Below, piece by piece: positions 36,554 to 45,491 of a stretch of DNA of 64,000 nucleotides. Origin of the DNA: Planctomycetaceae bacterium (GTDB lineage Bacteria; Planctomycetota; Planctomycetia; Planctomycetales; Planctomycetaceae). The DNA is taken from contig JAJDEJ010000253.1 of the NCBI GenBank assembly GCA_029259815.1, forward strand, positions 1 to 64,000, written 5' to 3'. Numbering within the stretch: the first letter of the stretch is position 1; the number at the start of each line of letters is the position of its first letter. Both the position numbers and the translations under genes were made by a program. The notes beneath the pieces are model-generated. The model was not told where the DNA came from. It saw only the letters and a program-made list of their open reading frames with translations, and searched no databases.

Positions 36554-36786
36554 CAGCGTCCTTCCAACTCGTCAAGGAGTTGCGACAACGGACGACCCGA
36601 ATCTTCCCGAAAACGCCGACGAATCTCGTCGTCACCCACAGGCGGACAGAGTTGGTGAGGTGTCGGTTGCAGTGTCGTCGGCTGAAACCGTCCCAACACT
36701 TCTCCGTCAGGCGTGCACAAATCGACTTCGACCACCGATTCGCGAAGTTTGTTGGCAGTCTCAGGGTCAATCGTGATCTGTGTCAT
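36553..36786 (-). CDS. Antitoxin-like protein upstream of RelE/ParE toxin
   Basis: A 77-residue protein starting MTQITIDPETANKLRESVV (ATG 36786). It has a small N-terminal beta segment with LCTPDGEVLGRF and a charged C-terminal region (GDDEIRRRFREDSGRPLSQL, LLDELEGR) that would wrap the toxin. Gene order antitoxin then toxin with a one-base overlap is standard for type II modules. No DNA-binding motif is obvious. Confidence 0.68.
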   Translation of the reverse strand: MTQITIDPETANKLRESVVEVDLCTPDGEVLGRFQPTTLQPTPHQLCPPVGDDEIRRRFREDSGRPLSQLLDELEGR

Positions 36787-36881
36787 GCGGGTACCCACCT
36801 TGGAAAGTCGTGCAATTCATGTTTCGCATTGTGGATGATTCTACCAACTTTCCCCTCATGAATCGACGGCACGACTTGAGC

Positions 36882-38630
36882 TCAAATCGTCTTCGACATG
36901 CGGTTGGCGAGACGCTCCAGGGCAGGGGAGATGTCGTCTGGGCGGAGGTGCACATTCAGCAGTGTGAAGGCGTCTTTATTGGCGATGGCCGCCTTCATGG
37001 ATTGATGCAATTCTCCAACCGTGTTGACCTCGAAGCCCCAGCCATCGCCGAGCAGGTCGGGCATGCGGTGGTACTCCCAGTTGAGAATGTCGTTGAACGG
37101 ACCGTCCTGAAGGAAGCGTTCGGTCGTGTAGCCTTTGTTGTTCAGGACCACGACGATGGGGTTGTGGCCATTGCGCACGGACGTCGAGAGTTCGAGGCAC
37201 GTCATCTGAAAGGCCCCATCCCCCACCAGGACGAGCGGCCTGAGGTTCTTGTCCGCCGTCTGCACGCCGACAGCAGCCGGAATCGCGAAGCCCATCGACG
37301 TGTAGTACGCTGGGCTGAGAAACTCCGTGTGCTTATGGATCGTGAGATCGCTCGCAGAGAACAGCGAGTCGCCGACGTCCGCAACAACGACCATTCCATC
37401 GTCGATGACCGAATTGATGTGATCGAACAGACTGGCGATCGTCACCGGGTCTGCATCGTCGTATATGCCAACGGGGCGGTCTTTCCGTTTGGGGATCGAA
37501 CTCTTCGGCTTCGCCTTCAATTTCGCATTGGCCAGTCCGGTGACAAAATCTGTCAAGAGCACGTCATGGAAGTGGTGATGACCGATCCGCAAGTTTTCGC
37601 TGGTCACGTAGATGGCTTTGCTCGGATCAAGATGGGCCGTGTAGATGCCCAGGTTGATGTCGGTCATGAATGTGCCCAACAGAATCACACAGTCGCTCGA
37701 CTCGACGAATTCCGTCACCGACTGCCGGCCCATCGCTCCTTCGTACACGCCGAGATACAACGGGTGTTTCTCACTGACAACGCTCTTGCCGAGCAGGGTT
37801 GCACTCATCGGGATGTTGCTCGACTCGGCGAGTTTGAGCACCTGTTCGCGGAGAGCGAAGCGATGGATCTCAACGCCGGCGATGATGACAGGCTGCTTGG
37901 CCGCCTGAATCTTCGCAGTCGCTTCCGCAAGTGACGCCTGCAGTGCCTCCTCGTTACTCTGCAGATGGGTCACGAGAGGCTCGTGAGGATACAGGGCAGG
38001 CGCGTCGACCCGATCCCGAGGGATTTCCAGATACACCGGCCGCTTGTAGCGCACGGCTGCCTCCAGACAGCGGTCGATCTCACGAAAGGCCGTCAGCGGA
38101 TCGTCGAGTGATGCGCCGGCGATCGTGATCTTCTCGAACACCTCCCGCTGCGTGTTGAAGTCTCGCACACGGTGGTGGAGCAAAGGATCGTTCTGCCGCT
38201 CGGCGATACCGGGCGCTCCACTGATCACCACGACGGGCGATTTCTCGGCAAACGCACCGGCAATTGAATTGCAGAGGCTGAGCCCGCCGACGCAATACGT
38301 CACGCAGACGGCACCGAGTCCGTTGACCCGCGCGTACGCATCCGCCGCATAGCCGGCGTTGTCCTCTCGTGTGCAACCAACGACATTGATCGGACTCTCC
38401 TCAAGCATGCCATAGAAGTGCAACACGAAGTCACCCGGGATGCCGAACATGTCCGTCACGCCGTAGTGCTGCAGGCGTTCGATGAGGTAACGCCCGATCG
38501 TCTGCAGCTGGCCGTTGGATTTGACATCTGAAATCTGAGATTTCAAATTCGGCTTCTTCGGGGCTGGCCGTTTCGCAGGCGTCTTCGAGCGTTTGGTCGA
38601 CGTTTTCTTCGCAACCTTTCGAGCCATCAT
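36882..38630 (-). CDS. ThDP-dependent 2-oxoacid decarboxylase (pyruvate/indolepyruvate decarboxylase type)
   Basis: About 582 residues. AAGGAGAG precedes two possible ATGs (38630, 38627). After a basic Lys/Ala-rich N-terminal tail of ~30 residues ([20 protein letters not shown]), the three-domain ThDP fold follows: [14 protein letters not shown], catalytic Glu in [11 protein letters not shown], the tandem-His HHRVRDF segment, and the cofactor motif [12 protein letters not shown]...NNKGYTTE. Family members decarboxylate pyruvate, indolepyruvate or branched-chain keto acids; the substrate cannot be chosen. The histone-like tail is not part of the family. Confidence 0.9.
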   Translation of the reverse strand: MMARKVAKKTSTKRSKTPAKRPAPKKPNLKSQISDVKSNGQLQTIGRYLIERLQHYGVTDMFGIPGDFVLHFYGMLEESPINVVGCTREDNAGYAADAYARVNGLGAVCVTYCVGGLSLCNSIAGAFAEKSPVVVISGAPGIAERQNDPLLHHRVRDFNTQREVFEKITIAGASLDDPLTAFREIDRCLEAAVRYKRPVYLEIPRDRVDAPALYPHEPLVTHLQSNEEALQASLAEATAKIQAAKQPVIIAGVEIHRFALREQVLKLAESSNIPMSATLLGKSVVSEKHPLYLGVYEGAMGRQSVTEFVESSDCVILLGTFMTDINLGIYTAHLDPSKAIYVTSENLRIGHHHFHDVLLTDFVTGLANAKLKAKPKSSIPKRKDRPVGIYDDADPVTIASLFDHINSVIDDGMVVVADVGDSLFSASDLTIHKHTEFLSPAYYTSMGFAIPAAVGVQTADKNLRPLVLVGDGAFQMTCLELSTSVRNGHNPIVVVLNNKGYTTERFLQDGPFNDILNWEYHRMPDLLGDGWGFEVNTVGELHQSMKAAIANKDAFTLLNVHLRPDDISPALERLANRMSKTI

Positions 38631-38657
38631 GTCTCTCCTTGTCACTGGGGGTCGATC

Positions 38658-38700
38658 GTGAATGGAACGCGGATGACACTGATCGGACGGATCATCGCGG
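38658..38700 (+). repeat. Repeat R6, copy 2
   Basis: Reverse-oriented relative of 24201-24247 in the 374-base gap between the decarboxylase and fumC, a gap that also holds R7 and R5 elements and no gene. Confidence 0.82.
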
Positions 38701-38707
38701 AAAGGGA

Positions 38708-38783
38708 AGGGGTCAGGCACCAATTCGCTCTCTTCGACTTCCGGGGATTGTCACGCACTCGTGCGAAATGGTGCCTGACCCCT
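38708..38783. repeat. Repeat R7 hairpin, copy 2
   Basis: Arms AGGGGTCAGGCACCA and TGGTGCCTGACCCCT are complementary across a ~45-base loop. Related to 25627-25697. Confidence 0.88.
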
Positions 38784-38860
38784 CGTCCACCGTGTCTCTG
38801 CGCCTCCGTGGTAAATTATAGACAGGTCACATCCAAGTGGGGCGACCCCGTACATTCTTG

Positions 38861-38920
38861 ACCACGGATTTCACGGATGACACGGATAAATTTTTCAGTC
38901 AATCCGTGTCATCCGTGGTT
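38861..38920. repeat. Repeat R5 hairpin (ACCACGGATT...), copy 1
   Basis: Arms ACCACGGAT...GATGACACGGAT and ATCCGTGTCATC...ATCCGTGGTT face each other. A second copy is at 57929-57990. Confidence 0.9.
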
Positions 38921-39004
38921 CTTTCCCTCAGGAACATCTCATCGCTAAGATTAAGATGACGTCACTTCAACAGACTCTCTCTCGAGATAAAGACAGAACA
39001 AGCG

Positions 39005-40429
39005 ATGACTGACTACCGAATTGAAAAAGACTCGATGGGCGAGGTGCAGGTGCCGGCTCAGGCGTATTACGGGGCACAGACGCAGCGAGCGGTCGAGAAT
39101 TTTCCGATCTCCGGATGGCCCCTGCATCCGGACCTGCTTCACGCGATGGGATTGGTCAAGCTCGCCTGTGCGACAGCGAACCGTGACTTGGGCAAGTTGA
39201 CCGGCAGCGGAAAGAACCCACTCGACGATGCACAGGTCACCGCCCTCATGGACGCCTGCCGAGAGGTCGCGGAGGGGAAATACGACGATCAGTTTCCGAT
39301 CGACGTCTTCCAAACGGGCAGCGGCACCTCGAGCAACATGAACGTCAACGAAGTGATCTCGAATCGATCCATCGAGATCAACGGGGGCGACCGGTTCGCA
39401 GCGGCGAAGGCCATTCACCCGAACGACCACGTCAACATGGGGCAGTCGACGAACGATACGTTCCCGACGGCCATCCATGTCGCCGTGGCGCGGTCGATCA
39501 AGCAGAACCTGATGCCGGCATTGCAGCGGTGTGCGACCGTGCTCAACGATAAATCTCGGGAGTGGGATCAGGTCATCAAGATTGGCCGCACGCATCTTGC
39601 GGATGCGACGCCTCTGCGACTGGGGCAGGAGTTTGGCGGCTTTGCGAGACAGCTCACGCTCTCGGTCGAGCGGGCAGAGCGGGCCATCAACGCTGTGCTT
39701 GAACTGCCGGTCGGTGGCACGGCGGTCGGGTCGGGCATCAACACGCATCCCGAGTTTGGCGACCGGGTGGCGAAGGTGCTGGCGGATGAGTTGAGCATCC
39801 CCTTCGTCGATGCCGCTGATCACTTCGAAGCGAATGCTCAACGTGACGGGCTCGTCGAGTGTCATGGACAACTCAAGGCAATCGCGACGACGCTGTTCAA
39901 CGTGTCCAACAACATCCGCTGGCTCGGTTCGGGACCGCGGTGCGGATTCTACGAGGTGAAGATCCCCGACCTGCAGCCGGGCTCATCGATCATGCCGGGC
40001 AAGGTGAACCCGGTGATGTGCGAGAGCCTGATGCAGGTCTCCGCACGAGTCATTGGCAACGACGGGTGTCTTACAATGAGTGGGGCAGGGGGGGGGCAGT
40101 TCCAACTCAACATCATGATGCCCGTGATGGGGCAAACGACACTGGAGAGCATCAGCCTGCTGACCGGGGCCACCAACGCCTTTGTCGACAACTGTGCAGA
40201 AGGTCTCGAAGCGAACGTCGAGGCGTGCGAGGCTGCGGTTGAGAAGAGCCTGTCGATGGTCACCAGCCTCAACCCGCATATCGGCTACGAGAAAGCGTCA
40301 GCACTGGCGAAAGAAGCCTTCAAGACGGGCAAAACGATCCGCGAGCTGTGCACCGAGCAGAACGTCCTCCCACTGGACGTGTTGAACGAGGCGCTCGACC
40401 CGATGAGCATGACCGAACCGCAGGCGTGA
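39005..40429 (+). CDS. fumC: Fumarate hydratase, class II
   Basis: A 474-residue TCA-cycle enzyme interconverting fumarate and malate. It begins YRIEKDSMGEVQVPAQAYYGAQTQRA and contains TGSGTSSNMNVNEV, IHPNDHVNMGQSTNDTFPTA, the GRTHLADATPL segment, and the signature GSSIMPGKVNPV. Iron-sulfur cysteines are absent as expected. Length is normal. It stands alone on the plus strand. Confidence 0.97.
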   Translation: MTDYRIEKDSMGEVQVPAQAYYGAQTQRAVENFPISGWPLHPDLLHAMGLVKLACATANRDLGKLTGSGKNPLDDAQVTALMDACREVAEGKYDDQFPIDVFQTGSGTSSNMNVNEVISNRSIEINGGDRFAAAKAIHPNDHVNMGQSTNDTFPTAIHVAVARSIKQNLMPALQRCATVLNDKSREWDQVIKIGRTHLADATPLRLGQEFGGFARQLTLSVERAERAINAVLELPVGGTAVGSGINTHPEFGDRVAKVLADELSIPFVDAADHFEANAQRDGLVECHGQLKAIATTLFNVSNNIRWLGSGPRCGFYEVKIPDLQPGSSIMPGKVNPVMCESLMQVSARVIGNDGCLTMSGAGGGQFQLNIMMPVMGQTTLESISLLTGATNAFVDNCAEGLEANVEACEAAVEKSLSMVTSLNPHIGYEKASALAKEAFKTGKTIRELCTEQNVLPLDVLNEALDPMSMTEPQA

Positions 40430-40435
40430 GGGAAG

Positions 40436-40453
40436 TTGCTAATCCGCAAGCGG
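40436..40453 (+). repeat. Repeat R9 single arm (GTTGCTAATCCGCAAGCG)
   Basis: One arm of the element whose complete inverted pair is at 62179-62242. It lies in the 60-base convergent gap after fumC. Confidence 0.75.
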
Positions 40454-40489
40454 TCACAGTCGCGTCGGACGACATTGCGAGTCCAACGG

Positions 40490-41464
40490 TTAGAGATCGT
40501 TGCCGGCGTCAGGGCGGCCTCTTGCGCGGGACTTGCGTTCGGTTTCGGAGAACGTGTTGCGGTGTTCCTCGTAGATGTCCGCCAGTTTGTGCTCGCCGTG
40601 AACGAGGCCGTTGCGGTATGTCAGCTTCCCACCGGGATAGAGGTCGATTGAGTTTTCCTCGGCATCACGGAAGGTGAGGTTGAGATAGATTTGATCGAAG
40701 TCGAGAGCGTAGTCCGTCTCGACGCGCAGGGGGCCGTACTTCTCCATCAGGAGATCGATGATCTCTCGGTGAGCTTCGGGTGAGACCAATCCGATCGGAG
40801 AAAGCTCGACTTCGCTGAGCACGAGAGGGACATCGTCCGTGAACTCCTCGCCGAAGAACTCAGCCGACTGTCGCTGTACTTGCTCCGGATTCGTGACGAC
40901 CAATCCTCTTTCACTCGTGAAGGTCACGCGGAGAGAATAGTCGACACCAACCAGCGACAACGATTTCGCCTCAAGCTTGGCACCAATGGCATACACGGGC
41001 CGTGGCAAACTGGGGTCGTTGTGAATGTACTCCGTGCGGTAGGTCATGGTCTGGCCGAAGATCGACTTCATCCAGGCATGCAGCTTTCCTGGTCCGTCGA
41101 AGTCAGCAGCAGGCAGGTTTCGATGCAGAAGCAAGAGTTCGACATCACTCGCCCCTTCAATTCGTCGCACTTTCCGGAGTGCTGACAGAAGCGTGTCACT
41201 CCAATTGAGCGTGCCGTATGGGCCGAGCAGAGTGAGAGGGGACTGAGGCGTCTTAAGCCGCGAATCCACTCGTTCACTGGTCGAGCGGTCCTGCAAATGC
41301 GGCTGAGCAGGCGGAGAGTCGTGCTCGGCAGTGGGCGTCACACGCGTCTGTGACGACGTGGGAGAAGCCTGAGAGGATGATGTTTGCGGGGAGCCAGACT
41401 CGTTCGCACATCCGCAGACGAAGACAAGTCCTCCGATCAGGCAGAGAGCGTGCGAAGTCTGCAT
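40490..41464 (-). CDS. Hypothetical lipoprotein
   Basis: A 324-residue protein that I do not recognise. The N terminus MQTSHALCLIGGLVFVCGC is a lipoprotein signal peptide with Cys19 as the lipidation site. A Ser/Thr/Pro/Gln-rich linker (residues ~20-65) precedes a globular part (about 80-310) with mixed alpha/beta composition, for example TLLSALRKVRRIEGASDVELLL. The C terminus is charged. It lies between fumC and the GspE-like gene and is convergent with fumC. Confidence 0.8.
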   Translation of the reverse strand: MQTSHALCLIGGLVFVCGCANESGSPQTSSSQASPTSSQTRVTPTAEHDSPPAQPHLQDRSTSERVDSRLKTPQSPLTLLGPYGTLNWSDTLLSALRKVRRIEGASDVELLLLHRNLPAADFDGPGKLHAWMKSIFGQTMTYRTEYIHNDPSLPRPVYAIGAKLEAKSLSLVGVDYSLRVTFTSERGLVVTNPEQVQRQSAEFFGEEFTDDVPLVLSEVELSPIGLVSPEAHREIIDLLMEKYGPLRVETDYALDFDQIYLNLTFRDAEENSIDLYPGGKLTYRNGLVHGEHKLADIYEEHRNTFSETERKSRARGRPDAGNDL

Positions 41465-41706
41465 GAATCGAGTACCTCATGAACCGTCCGACCCACCATT
41501 GACAAGGTTTGAGCCGCTTAGCAGGGTTGGCCTCTTGATGAATCATCTCGCGTTACGAGTTGGAATGCAAATCAAATGCTCATTGCCCGGCATGGGCTTC
41601 CGTCAATGATTCGCCACGAAATCGTGTCGTGAAAGCTTCCCAACGGCCCTCGGACGTGAGATGATGACCGTCTCAACTGAACCGGCACAGAGAGAGTGTT
41701 ACTCAC
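41465..41706. other. Divergent intergenic region, no gene seen
   Basis: 242 bases between divergent genes, presumably with both promoters; no clear repeat or consensus promoter seen. Confidence 0.5.
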
Positions 41707-43011
41707 ATGGTTTTCGGATTTGGCAGATCACGGGATGACGATGATGATTTTGACTCGTCATCAGAGTTCGAAATCGAATCGATTCTGTTTCAGGGAGCGA
41801 TTAATGGGAAAGAGGTCGATCTGAAGGCGAATGCACGGCTGGCCCAGGCGGGGTTAGTGCTGGCCAAGGAATTGATCAGCGACGCGCTGGCTCGACGGGC
41901 AGACATGATCCGGGTCGACCCGAAAGGTCGTGTCGCGACCGTGACCTTGTATGTCGACGGGGTTCCGTTTCCTGGTAGCCGCATGCCCTCTCAGCAGGCG
42001 CTCGCTGTCACGCAGATGCTGAAACTCCTGGCGGGTCTGAACATCAAAGATCGCCAGAAACCGCAGTTCGGCGGAATCGTCACCGACTACAAGGAAACCC
42101 CGTACCACCTGCTCATCAACACGACCCCTCTGAAATCGGGCGGCGAGCGGCTCGTGGTGCGGCCGCGCAATCAGGAGGTGCAACTCGAGACGCCGGACGA
42201 TCTGGGCTTCAGCGAAAATCTGCGAGTTCGCATTCGCGAGTTGACGTCACAGGGGAAGGGAGTGGTGCTGGTCTGCGGGCCACCCAACTCGGGAGTCACC
42301 ACGCTGTCCTTCGCGGTCATCCGCAGCATCGATGCTTATCTGTATTCCATTTTTTCTCTGGCCGATTTCGGCGGTCGCTCGATCACGCACATTAGCCAGG
42401 CCGACAAGGTTGAGGGAGAAACGTTCGACAAAGAGCTAGCCAGAGCCATCCGATCCGATGCGGATGTGGTGATCGTCGAGCCGCTCCATTCGGAAGATCG
42501 CTTGAAGGTGGTGTTCGATGATGCCACGCGTGTTTGTATCGTCGCCGAATACAAGGCTCCCGATGCAGGGACATGTGTCACTCATTTGCGAGAGACCCTC
42601 GGTGCTGACATCGTGAGTGATCGTTTGACGATGGTGCTCAGCCAAAAGCTGATCCGTCTGCTCTGCGATGAATGCAAACAGGCCTACAAGCCGAACCCCA
42701 AACTCTTGCAGAAGGTCGGACTCCCGCCAGAGACCAAGGTGCTGTACCGGCCTCCGCAGCCGATCGACGGTGAAGAACCGGAAGAGTGCTACAAGTGCGG
42801 ATCGATCGGCTACTTCGGCCGGACGGGTGTGATCCAGGCGATCGAAATCACTGACCCCATCAAGAAACTCGTCAAGTCAGGGGCCGATGCCCGCTCGATC
42901 AAGAATCAGGCCCGTCGTGAGGGGATGCAGTCCTTTCAAACGGATGGCCTGCGGTTGGTCGCAGAAGGGAAGACATCATTAGAGGAACTTCAGCGAGCGT
43001 TTAAGGCGTAG
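41707..43011 (+). CDS. GspE/PilB-family protein with degenerate ATPase motifs
   Basis: A 434-residue homologue of type II secretion/type IV pilus ATPases. The fold is recognisable from the N2 domain (DALARRADMIRVDPKGR) to the C-terminal LSQKLIRLLC, and the four zinc cysteines are kept (Cys320, 323, 361, 364). The Walker A loop reads GPPNSGVTT, with Val197 in place of the essential Lys. Walker B (VVIVEPLHSED) lacks the GEIRD acidic pattern and the His box is gone. ATP hydrolysis is therefore unlikely. The N terminus has an unusual acidic run (DDDDDFDSSSE). No other secretion genes are adjacent. Confidence 0.87.
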   Translation: MVFGFGRSRDDDDDFDSSSEFEIESILFQGAINGKEVDLKANARLAQAGLVLAKELISDALARRADMIRVDPKGRVATVTLYVDGVPFPGSRMPSQQALAVTQMLKLLAGLNIKDRQKPQFGGIVTDYKETPYHLLINTTPLKSGGERLVVRPRNQEVQLETPDDLGFSENLRVRIRELTSQGKGVVLVCGPPNSGVTTLSFAVIRSIDAYLYSIFSLADFGGRSITHISQADKVEGETFDKELARAIRSDADVVIVEPLHSEDRLKVVFDDATRVCIVAEYKAPDAGTCVTHLRETLGADIVSDRLTMVLSQKLIRLLCDECKQAYKPNPKLLQKVGLPPETKVLYRPPQPIDGEEPEECYKCGSIGYFGRTGVIQAIEITDPIKKLVKSGADARSIKNQARREGMQSFQTDGLRLVAEGKTSLEELQRAFKA

Positions 43012-43303
43012 GCACGATGTCCGGTCGGGCAGGGGAGATGAGGGGTTTTCTGGTGGGGCGAAGCCGCAAGCGGATCGGCCGACATCGCAAGCATCAACGC
43101 ATCTCACATAGGAAAAACACTTTACGAAGGGCAGGTCGTTCAGCAGAAAACTCTGCGGGTTAGGTAAAAACAATCAAGTTTGACAATCATGCGGGTCGAT
43201 AACAGACATACGGCGCGGATCTTCGCGCCGGCGAGAGTCGGATGGACGCCGGCACCGCAACTTTCGTTGAGAACACCTTCACTGAGTCAGGGACGACTTC
43301 ATC
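43012..43303. other. Intergenic, 292 bases, with a candidate promoter
   Basis: No gene seen. TTGACA at 43180-43185 is a perfect -35; a weak CAGACA follows at 17 bases (43203-43208). A short GC hairpin (GGCGCG...CGCGCC, 43212-43229) lies just downstream in the presumed leader of the small lipoprotein gene. Confidence 0.5.
43180..43208 (+). promoter_or_regulatory. Candidate promoter for small lipoprotein gene
   Basis: Consensus -35 TTGACA with a poor -10 (CAGACA) at 17-base spacing, about 95 bases before the ATG at 43304. Confidence 0.35.
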
Positions 43304-43552
43304 ATGTCACTTCGCCTGATGTCACCATCAACGCTTGCTCTGGTCTGTGGAGGCATGTTCGTCCTCAGCAGCCTGTCCGGCTGTCAGACCGCGATCAACG
43401 GCCAGACGCTGCCTTCCCCCATGTACCTCAGAGACGATGTGCAATTCTTCCCGGCAGGGGAAGAATTCCTGTTGCCAAATCAGGTTCGGGCGTTGGAAGA
43501 GTACAGGGCCGCGCAAGATTCGTTCGAGAGCGACCTCGACGTCATTCATTGA
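43304..43552 (+). CDS. Small lipoprotein
   Basis: An 82-residue protein with a textbook lipoprotein signal (STLALVCGGMFVLSSLSGC; lipobox LSGC, Cys at ~27). The mature ~55 residues are acidic and contain YLRDDVQFFPAGEEFLLPNQ, with no known domain. It precedes the EEP-family gene by 27 bases and may share its transcript. Confidence 0.8.
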   Translation: MSLRLMSPSTLALVCGGMFVLSSLSGCQTAINGQTLPSPMYLRDDVQFFPAGEEFLLPNQVRALEEYRAAQDSFESDLDVIH

Positions 43553-43579
43553 GCGATCCGAATGTAGGAATCTGCCTTT

Positions 43580-44554
43580 GTGGTTGAGTCCGCCTCAATC
43601 CACGATCGGCCCGGACCGCCATCACGTATGCCCTGGTGGCGTGGGACCGCACGTCTGCTGACGATCTCGACGCTGACAGGAGTCGTGTTACATCTCACGG
43701 TACGCGACAGCATCCCCTTACTGGCGACGCTGTACTACGCCCTCCCGCTGCCGATCATCCTCTTCCTGGGGATGGCTCGACTCTTCTGTTCTCGAGTCCT
43801 TCATCACTCTCGATCTGTCGCAGCCTGGACTGCAATCGTAGCGGCGATGAGTGTGTGGACGGTGCTCTCCCTGGGGGAGTGGCACGAATCTCGCGACGAC
43901 CCTGAGGCAATTCGCGTCGTGTGTTGGAACACCGGTCAAGGCAAAGGCAACTGGAAGCCCGCGTTTGCTGAGGCAATCAACCGCCTTCAGCCCGATGTCG
44001 TCGGGCTCATCGAGGCCGGCGGAGAGTGGTCAACCGTGCGACGATTCTTCGAGGAGCACTGTCCCGGGTTTGAAGTGACTCTTCTGGGTGGTGGTCTGGC
44101 GTGTCTGACCCGTGGGACGGCGGGGGAGGGGAGTGTGACTTCGCTGGCAGGTGGAGGAACGTGTGGGCACATTTCCGTCAACATCCGTGGTCAGGCTGTC
44201 GACCTCCTGCTGGTCGACGTGCACAGCTCACCCCTGCGATTTCGTGCTGCCCCACTGAAGGCTCTTGCCGAGAGGGCTCACCAGCTTGAGGACCGAGCGG
44301 TGATCATCCTTGGGGATTTCAATACCCCCAACAACTCGGTGCACCTGGAAGCACTGAGGACTCAGCACCAACATGCCTTTGAGACGGCGGGGCAGGGGTA
44401 CGCGGGCACATGGCCCATTCCGCTGCCTGTTCTCAATCTGGATCAAATGTGGACAAATCAGCGCGTCCACCCCGTCGGCTGCCGGCACGAATGGACGAGC
44501 GTGTCCGACCATCGTCTGGTTGTGGCAGACGTAACGATCCTGCCGCCTGATTGA
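43580..44554 (+). CDS. Membrane-anchored endonuclease/exonuclease/phosphatase (EEP) family protein
   Basis: Up to 324 residues. Two or three hydrophobic segments (about residues 27-105) precede an EEP catalytic domain: VVCWNTGQGKGNW, DVVGLIEAGGEW, the LLVDVHSS strand, AVIILGDFNTPNNS (catalytic Asp/Asn) and the C-terminal SDHRLVVADV (Asp-His). Members are DNases or lipid/inositol phosphatases; substrate is not predictable. GTG 43580 has AGGAAT upstream; ATG 43628 is an alternative start. Confidence 0.86.
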   Translation: MVESASIHDRPGPPSRMPWWRGTARLLTISTLTGVVLHLTVRDSIPLLATLYYALPLPIILFLGMARLFCSRVLHHSRSVAAWTAIVAAMSVWTVLSLGEWHESRDDPEAIRVVCWNTGQGKGNWKPAFAEAINRLQPDVVGLIEAGGEWSTVRRFFEEHCPGFEVTLLGGGLACLTRGTAGEGSVTSLAGGGTCGHISVNIRGQAVDLLLVDVHSSPLRFRAAPLKALAERAHQLEDRAVIILGDFNTPNNSVHLEALRTQHQHAFETAGQGYAGTWPIPLPVLNLDQMWTNQRVHPVGCRHEWTSVSDHRLVVADVTILPPD

Positions 44555-44737
44555 ACTACTGAATCTGACGGTTCTTAGCGTTCCGAGCCAAATCGGCAAT
44601 GGATTTCGTGGTGATTTGACATCATTGGCATCACGGACCCAGAACCTGAGCTAGTATTGCCACAGACGGCGTTGTAATTCGACATCGCCACCCGTCGGCG
44701 CACAGCCGTCGTTTTTGGACTTTTCGAGGACGTGGGA

Positions 44738-45478
44738 ATGCCCACGAATTATGAACATATCGGCACGGCACTCGATGAATTGACGATCGGATTGCGCCCC
44801 TACCTTGAGCAGAAACTCAAGAAGACTTTCAAAGACAGCTGGCAGAAAACGGCTTTGGAAAGTTTTCGTGATGGGCGCTCCCGTGTCACCGAGGATGGTC
44901 AAGGGATTGATTGGGATGCCCATTCACTACTCACGGTGATGTGGGACCAGTGGAACTCCGTCTTCCGCAAGCATCTGGGCCATCAGGAGCGTAGTCTTGT
45001 CAGTGAGCTGCGTGCGTTCCGCAACCGTTGGGCTCATCAGCAGTCGTTCGACTTTGACGACTCCTATCGAGTGATGGACAGCGTCCGCCGCCTTCTGGAA
45101 GCGATCCGGGCTCCCAATCTTGAAGCGGTGAATCATCAGAAGCAGGACCTGCTTGAGTCCTATGTGGCTGAGCAAGTCAACTCACAAGTGCAACGCACCG
45201 CTTTCAATCGAGGCAAATGGTGGGTCATCGGCATCTACAGTCTCTGCTGTGCTGCCATCACCTATCACGCCGCGACGTCGGGCCATAACGGATCGTCGGC
45301 TCTCATCTCATTTGTGATTCTGGTGTTCGTCTATCTGATCTACCAGCAATTCAACATGGAGCCCCCACTGTTGTTCGGTCCGCGTGAATGCCACCGCTGC
45401 AAACGGATCATCTACCGGAAACAGTGTCCGTACTGTGAACCACAGCACGCCGCTCCCCCCATGCCTGCCGCGACGTGA
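44738..45478 (+). CDS. Membrane protein with Swt1-type HEPN domain and zinc ribbon
   Basis: A 246-residue protein from ATG 44738 (GAGGA eight bases upstream). Residues ~1-125 match the HEPN_Swt1 fold: ALDELTIGLRPYLEQKL, LLTVMWDQWNSVFRKHLG, and the RxxxxH motif RNRWAH (Arg95-His100), which is the RNase active site in catalytic HEPN proteins. Two membrane helices follow (about 161-178 and 187-203), then a CxxC...CxxC zinc ribbon (Cys218, 221, 230, 233). HEPN_Swt1 domains are usually at the N terminus of large helicase or defence proteins. This small membrane-tethered form is unusual. Function is unknown. Confidence 0.82.
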   Translation: MPTNYEHIGTALDELTIGLRPYLEQKLKKTFKDSWQKTALESFRDGRSRVTEDGQGIDWDAHSLLTVMWDQWNSVFRKHLGHQERSLVSELRAFRNRWAHQQSFDFDDSYRVMDSVRRLLEAIRAPNLEAVNHQKQDLLESYVAEQVNSQVQRTAFNRGKWWVIGIYSLCCAAITYHAATSGHNGSSALISFVILVFVYLIYQQFNMEPPLLFGPRECHRCKRIIYRKQCPYCEPQHAAPPMPAAT

Positions 45479-45491
45479 CGTCGCTCAGCGT

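Noticed and set aside
36780-37934. 384-residue plus-strand frame opposite the ThDP decarboxylase.
   Set aside because: The minus strand encodes all ThDP motifs; the opposite frame has antisense-type composition.
38658-38920. Cluster of three hairpin repeats, considered as a CRISPR array or RNA gene.
   Set aside because: The units are different families, irregularly spaced, and no cas genes are nearby; no tRNA-like cloverleaf is seen.
38951-39871. 306-residue minus-strand frame opposite fumC.
   Set aside because: fumC is unambiguous; the opposing frame shows an Arg/His/Asp-rich antisense composition with no motif.
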